Position numbers and translations under genes: made by a program
Source: an uncultured Alphaproteobacteria bacterium
Lineage (GTDB): Bacteria > Pseudomonadota > Alphaproteobacteria > RF32 > CAG-239
Reading direction: 5' to 3'
Assembly (NCBI GenBank): GCA_934271195.1
Contig: CAKQRB010000031.1
Coordinates: 1 to 13,975 of the forward strand
Length of the DNA: 13,975 nucleotides
In this document: positions 6,430 through 12,714 of the stretch, in pieces
How positions within the stretch are numbered: position 1 is the stretch's first letter
How the letters are laid out: each line of letters begins with the position of its first letter
Notes under the pieces: model-generated
The model's input: only the letters and a program-made list of their open reading frames with translations
Told to the model about the DNA's origin: nothing
The model's database searches: none

Positions 6430-8247
6430 TCAAAAATAGTGCCGCCAACTGAGCAAAGTCTCATCTAAATCTTTGCCGTAATTTTGTTCATAACTATATT
6501 CTACCGCAACGGCATTACTGCGGTTCACGGAATAAACGGCTTCCGCCTTATATTTCATCTTATCACCAAAATGATTGGTCGCCAGCACTTTTTCCGCTTC
6601 GGCAATCAGCCGCCAATTGCCATAATCGGCAAAGGTGCCGACTGTCCAGCCAACCCCGCCAATTGTATTATCCGGCAGAATGCCGCCGTAACCGGCATAA
6701 GCGCTGCCCAGAAAATAAAGCCAGATTTCTTCATTCAACGCCACCGTCGATCCGCCGCCGACTTTCAAATTAAAAGCATAACCCTCTTTTTCGGTTCTCG
6801 GATTCATCTCCCGTTTCACATCGGCATTGATCACATAAGAAACCGGCTTAAACATAACATCAACCGGCGACAACGATTTTATCCCGACCAAATCAAACTG
6901 CTGTAAAACCGTTTTGTCAGAACTGTCATAATGTCTGAGTGTCGTATTCAAAAAATTAATCTCGGCACCGCGCAAAAAACCGTAATTGTCATCGCTGAGC
7001 GAATGATAAGCCGGCCGATAGCTGACTTCCTGAAAAGCTTCGCCATTACGAAAACCTGCGCCGGCAGAAGCACGCATGGATTTGTGCGAAAACAACGGAT
7101 TTTGCCCGTTTTCCAATTCCGGAATTCTACCGTTTTCGGCAATTTTATTCCGCGCCTGCAAAGCCTTAAAACTGCGCTGCCGATACTCGGAAAGCTCCAA
7201 CTCGTGCGCCACATACTGATACTGCACATATTGATAAGCCGTTTCCAAAACATCAGCCTTACTTTCATCATCAAGCCCATCCAAAGACCAGTCCTGTTCT
7301 TTGATTGCAGCCAGATACGTTTTTTTCTCTTCTGAAGTCATTTGCTTATAACGATGCCTGATTTTAGCCTGTCGCGACGGCCGATAATTAATGCTTTTTA
7401 CCAGTCCGGAGCGGGAATACACGGCCTTGACCGTATCCAGCGGGATAGCCTGAACCGGAAAATCATCGGCCAGCTTCAGGCTCGGCCGCACGGCGTCAAG
7501 CGTTTCCATCAACATATAAGAACAATTACGCGTAAAAAAGTAATAGCGGCTCTGTGCATGTCCCGTTTCCCACAAATGCGCCACAAACAAATCCAGCTCT
7601 TCCGGTGTCAAATCCAGATTAAGCTCCCAGATATCACGATTTTCAATATTATTGTAAGTATTAATCACATCATAATAAGGCTTGACCGTAAACCCGCCGT
7701 AATATCCTCCGGTCAGACCTAGAACCGCAAACAAAACGCTGTTTTCCTGTCCGGCGGTAAAAGCGCCGTAATTCGCGCCATGAGCCAAAAGCTGCGTTCC
7801 TTTGCGCGCCGTGTCAATTCGCAAAAGCGTATGCCCAAATAAAGAAGACGGATTGTTCATATAAGCATCGGTAAACAGCAGCGTCACGCCGGAAGGCTGT
7901 AAATCTTTTTGAAATTGTTTATACTCCGCGCATTGGGGAAAATCAGCCGAAATCAGACCTTTTGTTTTCAAAAAAAGATAACGCGCCGGAAAAAGGCAAC
8001 GTTTGTTATCATCACCATCAAACAAAGCCGCGGTTGCCGCCAGCTCAGATTCGGGATTTGTCTTTCCGTCCGGTGCCAAAAAGAAATCCTCGGAATCAAT
8101 CGTACTTTCATATTGCCCGCCACCCTGCGGACGATAATGTCCGAGCGCCAGCCATTCGTCGGAATAAGCAATCCGTCCGCCTGCCAGAACCGGCAAGCCG
8201 GATAAAAAAACAAACGCCCCAAGACAACAGACAAAAGTTCTCATCAT
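6430..8247 (-). CDS. Exported Lnb N-terminal/DUF4105 domain protein
   Basis: A 605-aa envelope protein with a signal peptide (RTFVCCLGAFVFLSGLPVLA). The N-terminal segment (EWLALGHYR ... FFLAPDGKTNPESELAATAALF, then CLFPARYLFL) matches the small domain that usually precedes DUF4105. Next is the Lnb N-terminal periplasmic (DUF4105) domain, about 115-260, with the family His in SSLFGHTLLRID (H139) and Cys in TRNCSYML (C242). These are plausible catalytic residues, since Lnb proteins are linked to lipoprotein N-terminal acyl transfer. The C-terminal half is rich in beta-strand-like segments and ends in HYF, like an outer-membrane beta-signal. The start codon is uncertain. ATGs lie at 8247 and 8244 and a TTG at 8250, while the AGGAGG at 8264-8269 is unusually far away (about 16 nt). 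It lies 65 nt downstream of the DUF3015 gene, probably in one operon. Confidence 0.88.
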   Translation of the reverse strand: MMRTFVCCLGAFVFLSGLPVLAGGRIAYSDEWLALGHYRPQGGGQYESTIDSEDFFLAPDGKTNPESELAATAALFDGDDNKRCLFPARYLFLKTKGLISADFPQCAEYKQFQKDLQPSGVTLLFTDAYMNNPSSLFGHTLLRIDTARKGTQLLAHGANYGAFTAGQENSVLFAVLGLTGGYYGGFTVKPYYDVINTYNNIENRDIWELNLDLTPEELDLFVAHLWETGHAQSRYYFFTRNCSYMLMETLDAVRPSLKLADDFPVQAIPLDTVKAVYSRSGLVKSINYRPSRQAKIRHRYKQMTSEEKKTYLAAIKEQDWSLDGLDDESKADVLETAYQYVQYQYVAHELELSEYRQRSFKALQARNKIAENGRIPELENGQNPLFSHKSMRASAGAGFRNGEAFQEVSYRPAYHSLSDDNYGFLRGAEINFLNTTLRHYDSSDKTVLQQFDLVGIKSLSPVDVMFKPVSYVINADVKREMNPRTEKEGYAFNLKVGGGSTVALNEEIWLYFLGSAYAGYGGILPDNTIGGVGWTVGTFADYGNWRLIAEAEKVLATNHFGDKMKYKAEAVYSVNRSNAVAVEYSYEQNYGKDLDETLLSWRHYF

Positions 8248-8312
8248 CAAAACAACAAAACGGCCTCCTGCTTTTCTACCGGAAACCGTCTTGCCTCAGT
8301 CATCAAAAGCAA

Positions 8313-8774
8313 TTACGCATTCTGCACCAGTTCCAACAGGTTCAAGGTAACCTGAACCGCATCGGCATTTTCATCAGCAAACAAATAAGCAAAATTCGTT
8401 TTTGAAATCTCACCCAGTTTTTCACTGTTCACATTCAAAATACCGGCCAGCGTGTCAATGGTTTCGCCGCGTCCGGCGGCAGCGTCCATCGCATACTGCT
8501 CCATATTATTTTCCAGAAAAGCCAGCATCATTTTGCCTGTTCCGCCGGTCACGCGTCCGTTCGGATCACAACCGGAAGTTCCGAAAGTAATACCGAAAGT
8601 CTGGGTACCGAAAGAAGTGTTTGTCGTTGCGGCCAACACCTGCGGGCCGATACCGCTTTGTCCGCGCCAAGCCATGGAACCCAAACCGCAGCCTGTGCTG
8701 TCAACCGCGGCAGCGTTGGAAACCGCCATCATTGCACCGCCCATAATCATAGCGGCCAGAGATAATTTTTTCAT
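8313..8774 (-). CDS. DUF3015 family exported protein
   Basis: A 153-aa protein with a clear signal peptide (MKKLSLAAMIMGGAMMAVSNAAA, cleavage near residue 23). The mature part has the DUF3015 hallmarks: CGLGS near its start (C29), TTNTSFGTQTFGITFGTSGC (second Cys C69), then a helical half with ENNMEQYAMDAAAGRGETIDTLA. C29 and C69 are the only cysteines and probably form a disulfide in the periplasm. The function of the family is unknown. GGGAGG precedes the ATG at good spacing. The DUF4105/Lnb-like gene follows on the same strand after 65 nt; from memory this pairing also occurs in other Gram-negative bacteria, which suggests a shared envelope role. Confidence 0.9.
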   Translation of the reverse strand: MKKLSLAAMIMGGAMMAVSNAAAVDSTGCGLGSMAWRGQSGIGPQVLAATTNTSFGTQTFGITFGTSGCDPNGRVTGGTGKMMLAFLENNMEQYAMDAAAGRGETIDTLAGILNVNSEKLGEISKTNFAYLFADENADAVQVTLNLLELVQNA

Positions 8775-8845
8775 AAATGCCTCCCATAAAAAAGTTACTC
8801 TTGATTTTTAACACAAATAACATTTTTGTATAGCATAATTTTCAC

Positions 8846-8851
8846 ATTATA
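8846..8851 (-). promoter_or_regulatory. Possible -10 box for the DUF3015-DUF4105 operon
   Basis: A perfect TATAAT on the minus strand lies about 72 nt upstream of the DUF3015 start. No convincing -35 box is seen at 16-18 nt; TTCAAG at 18 nt is the best. The region overlaps the oppositely directed greA promoter, so the two may compete. Confidence 0.3.
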
Positions 8852-8870
8852 CCGCCATAAAAAATTTCGC

Positions 8871-8898
8871 TTGAAAATATAAAAAAGTATGCTATATT
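8871..8898 (+). promoter_or_regulatory. greA promoter
   Basis: TTGAAA (8871-8876) is followed after 16 nt by TATATT (8893-8898), and TGC just before the -10 box gives an extended -10 element. The expected transcript start is near 8905, giving a leader of about 80 nt that contains a hairpin. Confidence 0.6.
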
Positions 8899-8920
8899 GA
8901 AGAAAATTAAGAATTCGGCA

Positions 8921-8950
8921 GGCTGTGATAAGTTCCTACTTATCGCAGTC
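8921..8950 (+). promoter_or_regulatory. Hairpin in the greA leader
   Basis: CTGTGATAAG (8923-8932) pairs with CTTATCGCAG (8939-8948) with one G-U pair, around the loop TTCCTA. Two outer pairs can be added. It lies between the greA promoter and the ribosome binding site. No T run follows, so it is not a standard terminator. It may stabilise the transcript or regulate greA. Confidence 0.5.
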
Positions 8951-8984
8951 TATTATTTGTAACCAGAAAAGACAGGTGAGTGAA

Positions 8985-9458
8985 ATGGAAAAATTCCCTT
9001 TAACCAAACAAGGATATATTGCTCTTGAGGAAGAGTTGAAACATCTCAAAGGCGTTGACCGTCCCAACATTATTGCGGCGATCGCAGAGGCGCGTTCTCA
9101 TGGTGATTTGTCTGAAAACGCCGAATATTCGGCTGCTAAAGAGAAACAAAGTTTCATTGAAGGACGTATTCAGGATCTGGAAGCCGTTTTGAGTCGTGCT
9201 CAGGTCATTGATGTTGCCAACACCAAATCTGACGTCATCCGCTTTGGTGCCACGGTACAGGTTGTTGATGAAGATAACGACAATGAAAAAACCTACCAGA
9301 TTGTCGGGGATTATGAAGCAGATATCGAAAAAAACAAAATCTCGCTTTCATCTCCTCTGGCTAAAGCCCTGATCGGCAAAGAAGTCGGCGACATCGCCGA
9401 ATACGTTGCCCCGGGCGGCAAAAAATCTTTTGAGATTTTAGAAGTCAAATACATTTAA
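8985..9458 (+). CDS. greA: Transcription elongation factor GreA
   Basis: GreA (157 aa) enters the RNA polymerase secondary channel and stimulates cleavage of backtracked RNA 3' ends. The N-terminal coiled coil spans about 1-75, with the catalytic acidic tip GDLSEN (D41, E44) and the usual ENAEYSAAKEKQ. The C-terminal FKBP-like domain (about 80-157) ends in GKKSFEILEVKYI. Length is that of the family. A longer frame opens at a GTG at 8925, inside the leader hairpin. I chose the ATG at 8985 because AGGTGA sits five bases before it and MEKFPLTKQGY aligns with GreA starts. It has its own promoter and terminator. Confidence 0.97.
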   Translation: MEKFPLTKQGYIALEEELKHLKGVDRPNIIAAIAEARSHGDLSENAEYSAAKEKQSFIEGRIQDLEAVLSRAQVIDVANTKSDVIRFGATVQVVDEDNDNEKTYQIVGDYEADIEKNKISLSSPLAKALIGKEVGDIAEYVAPGGKKSFEILEVKYI

Positions 9459-9481
9459 AAAGCCAAAAACAAGCTTATATT

Positions 9482-9516
9482 AAGACCGATCCTCCCAAAG
9501 GATCGGTTTTATTTTT
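9482..9516 (+). terminator. Intrinsic terminator of greA
   Basis: A perfect 9-bp stem ACCGATCCT/AGGATCGGT (9485-9493 with 9499-9507), a CCCAA loop, then TTTTATTTTT. It begins 24 nt after the greA stop and separates greA from the small ORF pair. Confidence 0.93.
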
Positions 9517-9534
9517 AGCTAAGGAGCATACAAC

Positions 9535-9714
9535 ATGAAAAAACAGTCTACACCTCATTGCGACTGTCTTCAAAAAGAAAAAAACGTTGAAATCAAAACG
9601 CCGGAAACACACATCAAGAAAGAAACAACCTGCTACTGTACTCCCAAAGAATGCGATTGTACGGTAACAAGAGAAGAAATCGAAACCCCGAAAAAAATAA
9701 GGAAACGGAGATGA
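9535..9714 (+). CDS. 59-aa protein with three Cys-X-Cys motifs, unknown
   Basis: A small ORF beginning MKKQSTPHCDC and ending KKIRKRR. Six cysteines form three CxC pairs: C9/C11 (CDC), C33/C35 (CYC) and C40/C42 (CDC). The rest is mostly Lys, Glu, Thr and Arg, with no signal peptide or membrane segment, so it should be cytoplasmic. A strong AAGGAG lies eight bases before the ATG, which is the main support that it is real. Its TGA overlaps the ATG of the next small ORF by four bases (ATGA), suggesting translational coupling. Paired CxC spacing suits metal binding or thiol chemistry, and trxB lies downstream, but the function is not known. I do not recognise a family. Confidence 0.65.
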   Translation: MKKQSTPHCDCLQKEKNVEIKTPETHIKKETTCYCTPKECDCTVTREEIETPKKIRKRR

Positions 9715-9887
9715 ATGAGACAAAACAGGAAAAATGCAGGTACGTGCTAGATTACGACAACAAATGCGATTGCCGCGAAGACGACAACTGCGGTTGCACC
9801 TACCCTAATAATCTGCCGCAAGACTTCAAGCAAGAATGCAAAGAAGGCCCAAACTGCACTGCACGTCAGTCAGACACACATCAGTGA
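9711..9887 (+). CDS. 58-aa cysteine-rich protein coupled to the preceding CxC ORF, unknown
   Basis: It begins MNETKQEKCRYVLDYDNKCDC. Seven cysteines sit at residues 9, 19, 21, 27, 29, 43 and 49, including CDC (19-21) and CGC (27-29) in the acidic core CDCREDDNCGCTYPNN. No signal peptide. An in-frame ATG at 9651 would add 20 residues, but that segment overlaps the preceding gene and lacks an SD. AAGGA lies seven bases before the ATG at 9711, and the ATGA overlap with the upstream stop supports this start. It shares CxC pairs with its neighbour, so the two may be partners or diverged relatives. It ends 83 nt before trxB on the same strand. Candidate roles are a metal-binding or redox protein; this is inference. 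Confidence 0.65.
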   Translation: MNETKQEKCRYVLDYDNKCDCREDDNCGCTYPNNLPQDFKQECKEGPNCTARQSDTHQ

Positions 9888-9970
9888 CAAAACAAACCCG
9901 ATGCATTTGCCTGCTTGCAAAAACCGGATAATTATTCTATGTAATAAGAAAAAATTATCGGAGAAATGCT

Positions 9971-10915
9971 ATGGCTCAATACAAAACCCCCGTTCTTATC
10001 ATCGGCTCAGGTCCAGCCGGCTATACCGCAGGCATCTATGCCGCGCGCGCCGGACTGAAACCGCTTATTGTCGCCGGCGGACAAATCGGCGGTCAATTAA
10101 CCATTACCTCAGATGTTGAAAACTACCCGGGTTTTCCCGAGCCGATCAACGGCAGCGAACTGATGAAAAGAATGAAGCAACAGGCTCTGAACCTCGGCGT
10201 AGAGTTTATTGAAGATAAGATCATTGAAGTCGACTTCAAACAATACCCCTTCAGCTGCAACTCAGAAAACTACAACCTCTTCACCGCCAATTCCGTTATT
10301 ATCGCCACCGGTGCTTCAGCGCGCTGGCTTGGACTGGAAAGCGAAGAAAAGTTTCTGGGTTTCGGCGTCTCGGGTTGTGCCACCTGTGATGGCTTTTTCT
10401 ACCGAGGTAAAGACGTTGCCGTTGTGGGCGGTGGCAATACGGCTGCCGAAGAAGCGCTATATCTGACAAGCTTTGCCCGCTCGGTTACCCTTATCCACCG
10501 CCGAGATAGCTTAAAAGCAGACAAAATCATGCTACAACGTCTTTTGGATAACCCCAAAATCACTATTGAATGGAACTGCGTTATCGAAGAAATTCTCGGA
10601 ACGGACATCCCAAAAGCCGTAACCGGTCTGAAACTGAAAAACATCAAAGACGACAGCACCAAAGAGATGAAAGTGGACGGCGTTTTTATTGCCATTGGCC
10701 ACCACCCCAACACCGAAATCTTCAAAAACCACTTGGAACTGGACAGCAACGGCTATATCGTCACCAAACCTGACAGCTGCGAAACCGGTATTGCCGGCGT
10801 TTTTGCCGCCGGAGACGTTAAAGCGCCGGAATTCCGTCAAGCCGTTATTGCCGCCGGTTCGGGCTGTACGGCGGCTCTGGAAGCAGAACGCTGGCTGAAC
10901 AGCCAAAGCGGTTGA
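9971..10915 (+). CDS. trxB: Thioredoxin-disulfide reductase TrxB
   Basis: The 314-aa FAD enzyme passes electrons from NADPH to thioredoxin, keeping cytoplasmic thiols reduced. The FAD-binding Rossmann motif GSGPAG is at 12-17 and GGQLTITSDVENYPGF follows. The redox-active CATC is at C136-C139 in the SGCATCDGFFYRGK segment. The NADPH domain shows GGGNTAAEEA (153-162) and HRRD (176-179), where the arginines favour NADPH. The C-terminal FAD motif GVFAAGD and the closing AAGSGCTAALEAERWL are normal. Length is usual for low-molecular-weight bacterial TrxB. GGAGA precedes the ATG by about six bases. No clear terminator or -35/-10 pair was found. It may be cotranscribed with the two CxC ORFs, the only genes between it and the greA terminator. 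Confidence 0.97.
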   Translation: MAQYKTPVLIIGSGPAGYTAGIYAARAGLKPLIVAGGQIGGQLTITSDVENYPGFPEPINGSELMKRMKQQALNLGVEFIEDKIIEVDFKQYPFSCNSENYNLFTANSVIIATGASARWLGLESEEKFLGFGVSGCATCDGFFYRGKDVAVVGGGNTAAEEALYLTSFARSVTLIHRRDSLKADKIMLQRLLDNPKITIEWNCVIEEILGTDIPKAVTGLKLKNIKDDSTKEMKVDGVFIAIGHHPNTEIFKNHLELDSNGYIVTKPDSCETGIAGVFAAGDVKAPEFRQAVIAAGSGCTAALEAERWLNSQSG

Positions 10916-11085
10916 TACGCAAAAAAAAATTATACAATAACAGATTTCTGCAGAGTCGCGGCATAAAAAAATATTCCGATGCCCAATTTGAAGGTTTATT
11001 TTTGTATTTTGCAACTTTTACGTGACAAAAAAGCCGATTATTCAAAAAAAACAAAGAAAAATATAAACCAATCTCAAAAAGGTAC

Positions 11086-11114
11086 TTGTCAAAGTCTATT
11101 TTTTTGTCTATATT
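11086..11114 (+). promoter_or_regulatory. Promoter of the 114-aa/214-aa ORF pair
   Basis: TTGTCA (five of six -35 matches, 11086-11091), an exact 17-nt spacer and TATATT (five of six -10 matches, 11109-11114). The predicted start near 11121 gives a leader of only about 26 nt. That leader is almost all A and T and lacks an SD. The rest of the 231-nt spacer after trxB (10916-11085) is AT-rich and shows no gene. Confidence 0.65.
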
Positions 11115-11146
11115 AAAAACGATGTTTAATTTTTAATATAATAATT

Positions 11147-11491
11147 ATGAAGAATAGTAGTTTAGAGAGCGCAAACCAGAGTAATCAACAGTCTGTTTTC
11201 AGCTATGCTGATTTGCAGAAGTACAAAACAAAGATTGAAATGAAAGATCATGTTCGCAATGACGAAATCAAGAGATTCCTTACTCTTAACATGAATAATC
11301 TTTCAGAAATAGACAAGAAAAAAATAATTGTCCTTTTGAACAAAAAGAACGATTATGAAAAATCGGCAGTATTGTACAACATGTTACTTACTAAAATTGC
11401 CAACTCTCACAATGACACTCTCAAAGCAAAGGCACAACCTTTCGCCAAGAAATACGGTGTCGAAACTTTGCTAACAGCCCCCAAAAAATGA
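11147..11491 (+). CDS. Hypothetical 114-aa protein
   Basis: I do not recognise a family. The protein is hydrophilic and rich in Lys, Asn and Leu, and probably all alpha-helical, with two or three amphipathic helices (around KDHVRNDEIKRFLTLNM and KKKIIVLLNKKNDYEKSAVL). It has no signal peptide, membrane segment or cysteine. Good promoter boxes lie just upstream, but the short leader (GATG followed only by A and T up to the ATG) has no Shine-Dalgarno sequence. It is the first gene of a pair with the 214-aa ORF, 46 nt downstream. Cytoplasmic location is likely; function unknown. Confidence 0.7.
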   Translation: MKNSSLESANQSNQQSVFSYADLQKYKTKIEMKDHVRNDEIKRFLTLNMNNLSEIDKKKIIVLLNKKNDYEKSAVLYNMLLTKIANSHNDTLKAKAQPFAKKYGVETLLTAPKK

Positions 11492-11537
11492 GAGGCTTAA
11501 AAAATTATTAATTGTATAATATAAAAAAAAAATTTAA

Positions 11538-12182
11538 ATGGTACAGAAGGGAAAAGTTTTTGAGGTTAAAACTGTAGCAGTAAAGGATCTCAGAAAAGAG
11601 AAAAAACAAAAAGAATTAGAAAAAAAAGCTATGCAGAGACAGAATGCCATCAATGCAAGCCCTTATGCCTGCAGCGACATTGCCGATAAAGTTGCACGGG
11701 AAATCTCCAAAAAACAAATAGAGGATTTTGCCGCACAACTGAGAGCCAGAAGAAAATCTTACGTTTTTTCAGAGATGACCGCTGAAGATGAACAAAAAAT
11801 GCTTCTGACGGCAGAGGAAAAAGAGATCCTTAAAGGGATCCTCAGTAATGTAAACTACTGCGCATTCCCATACTCAGTCAAGAACATCTTGATTGAAGGT
11901 TTTAAATATCCCGAGCCTGAGATCCGTCACATGGTGAGAGATTTCGCTGCATCAGAATTTGAGCAGGAAGACTCTCCTGTCATAGGATTGGATCTGTGGA
12001 TTGACCTCTTGTCTCGAGAATATGTGTCTGACACAGGCTTCGCTTTTCTGCGGGATCATGTCAAACTTCTGAAAAAGCACTCCGGCAAGGTTCTTTACAA
12101 ATATATCAAAAATGTAAAAGACCGCAACCATAGTGAAGAATCAGAAGAATTGTATCAGGAAGTGCTGAAATTATATAAGTAA
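11538..12182 (+). CDS. Hypothetical 214-aa helical protein
   Basis: No recognised domain. The N-terminal 10-36 stretch is highly charged and Lys/Glu-rich (KDLRKEKKQKELEKKAMQRQ) and likely a basic helix or coiled coil. From about 85 to 214 short helices alternate with turns (TAEEKEILKGILSN, SVKNILIEGF, PEIRHMVRDFAASEFEQ, FLRDHVKLLKKHSGKVLYKYI), somewhat like HEAT- or TPR-type repeats but without a clear consensus. No signal peptide. The ATG follows a run of A and T with no SD. It shares the promoter at 11086-11114 with the preceding ORF and is ended by a strong terminator at 12196. Function unknown. Confidence 0.75.
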   Translation: MVQKGKVFEVKTVAVKDLRKEKKQKELEKKAMQRQNAINASPYACSDIADKVAREISKKQIEDFAAQLRARRKSYVFSEMTAEDEQKMLLTAEEKEILKGILSNVNYCAFPYSVKNILIEGFKYPEPEIRHMVRDFAASEFEQEDSPVIGLDLWIDLLSREYVSDTGFAFLRDHVKLLKKHSGKVLYKYIKNVKDRNHSEESEELYQEVLKLYK

Positions 12183-12195
12183 TTCCGTCTTTCTT

Positions 12196-12239
12196 GTTTC
12201 CCCTCCTGAGTTTCGGCTCTTGAGGGGAAACCTTTCTTT
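12196..12239 (+). terminator. Intrinsic terminator after the 214-aa ORF
   Basis: A 10-bp perfect stem GTTTCCCCTC/GAGGGGAAAC (12196-12205 with 12222-12231), with a further short inner pairing (GAG/CTC), followed by CTTTCTTT. It lies 14 nt after the stop codon and closes the two-gene unit. Confidence 0.85.
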
Positions 12240-12260
12240 ACTACATTAAAATACAACACT

Positions 12261-12584
12261 ATGAATACAGATATGATTAACGCGCTGCTTCTGTCCCCGA
12301 TGTCTGACCAACAGACATTGCAGCTGGCTCAGTTTATCCGGCAGGGAATAAACGCTGAAAAAGCGCTTCAAAGAATTTGCTGTTATGCCTTGGAGCAGGT
12401 TTTTGCCATGCATCCGCTCAACAAAAAATGGCTTGGCATTTTATTTTCCGTTTCTGAACGCGCTTTTGTTCTGAAAATTCTGGGAAAATACAATCACCAA
12501 ATCCGGCAGGCAAAATTGCAAACTCTCTGCTATCGTTACCTGAAAAAGATAAACCAGGATTATCTGGCGCTTCTTTTTCTTTAA
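12261..12584 (+). CDS. Hypothetical 107-aa protein
   Basis: Not recognised. A small Leu-, Gln- and Lys-rich basic protein, probably all helical: LQLAQFIRQGINAEKALQRI, CCYALEQVFAM, WLGILFSVSERAFVLKIL and IRQAKLQTLCYRYLKKINQD. The segment KKWLGILFSVSERAFVLKIL is fairly hydrophobic but too charged for a confident membrane helix. The ATG has no SD; the preceding bases are ATACAACACT. It stands alone between two strong terminators (12196 and 12593), so it needs its own promoter, which I could not identify with confidence. The terminator right after its stop supports it being a real gene. Confidence 0.65.
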   Translation: MNTDMINALLLSPMSDQQTLQLAQFIRQGINAEKALQRICCYALEQVFAMHPLNKKWLGILFSVSERAFVLKILGKYNHQIRQAKLQTLCYRYLKKINQDYLALLFL

Positions 12585-12592
12585 TCTTCCCC

Positions 12593-12629
12593 AAACACCG
12601 TTTAAGCTTAAACGGTGTTTTTTACTTTT
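12593..12629. terminator. Perfect 28-bp palindromic terminator
   Basis: Positions 12593-12620 form an exact palindrome centred on AAGCTT (half-site AAACACCGTTTAAG). A T run and TTTACTTTTT follow on the plus strand. It begins eight nt after the stop of the 107-aa ORF. The symmetric A and T flanks make it a potential terminator in both directions. Confidence 0.88.
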
Positions 12630-12714
12630 TAGACACAAAAAAATTATTACCAAAAAGCTACAATAATGCTAAAAACAATACCTGAGTTAAATATTATTAT
12701 AAACAACAATTAAA

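Noticed and set aside
8925..8984. A 20-codon N-terminal extension of GreA starting from a GTG at 8925
   Set aside because: It would place the start inside the leader hairpin without an SD, and GreA proteins begin at the MEKFPLT position, which has AGGTGA five bases upstream.
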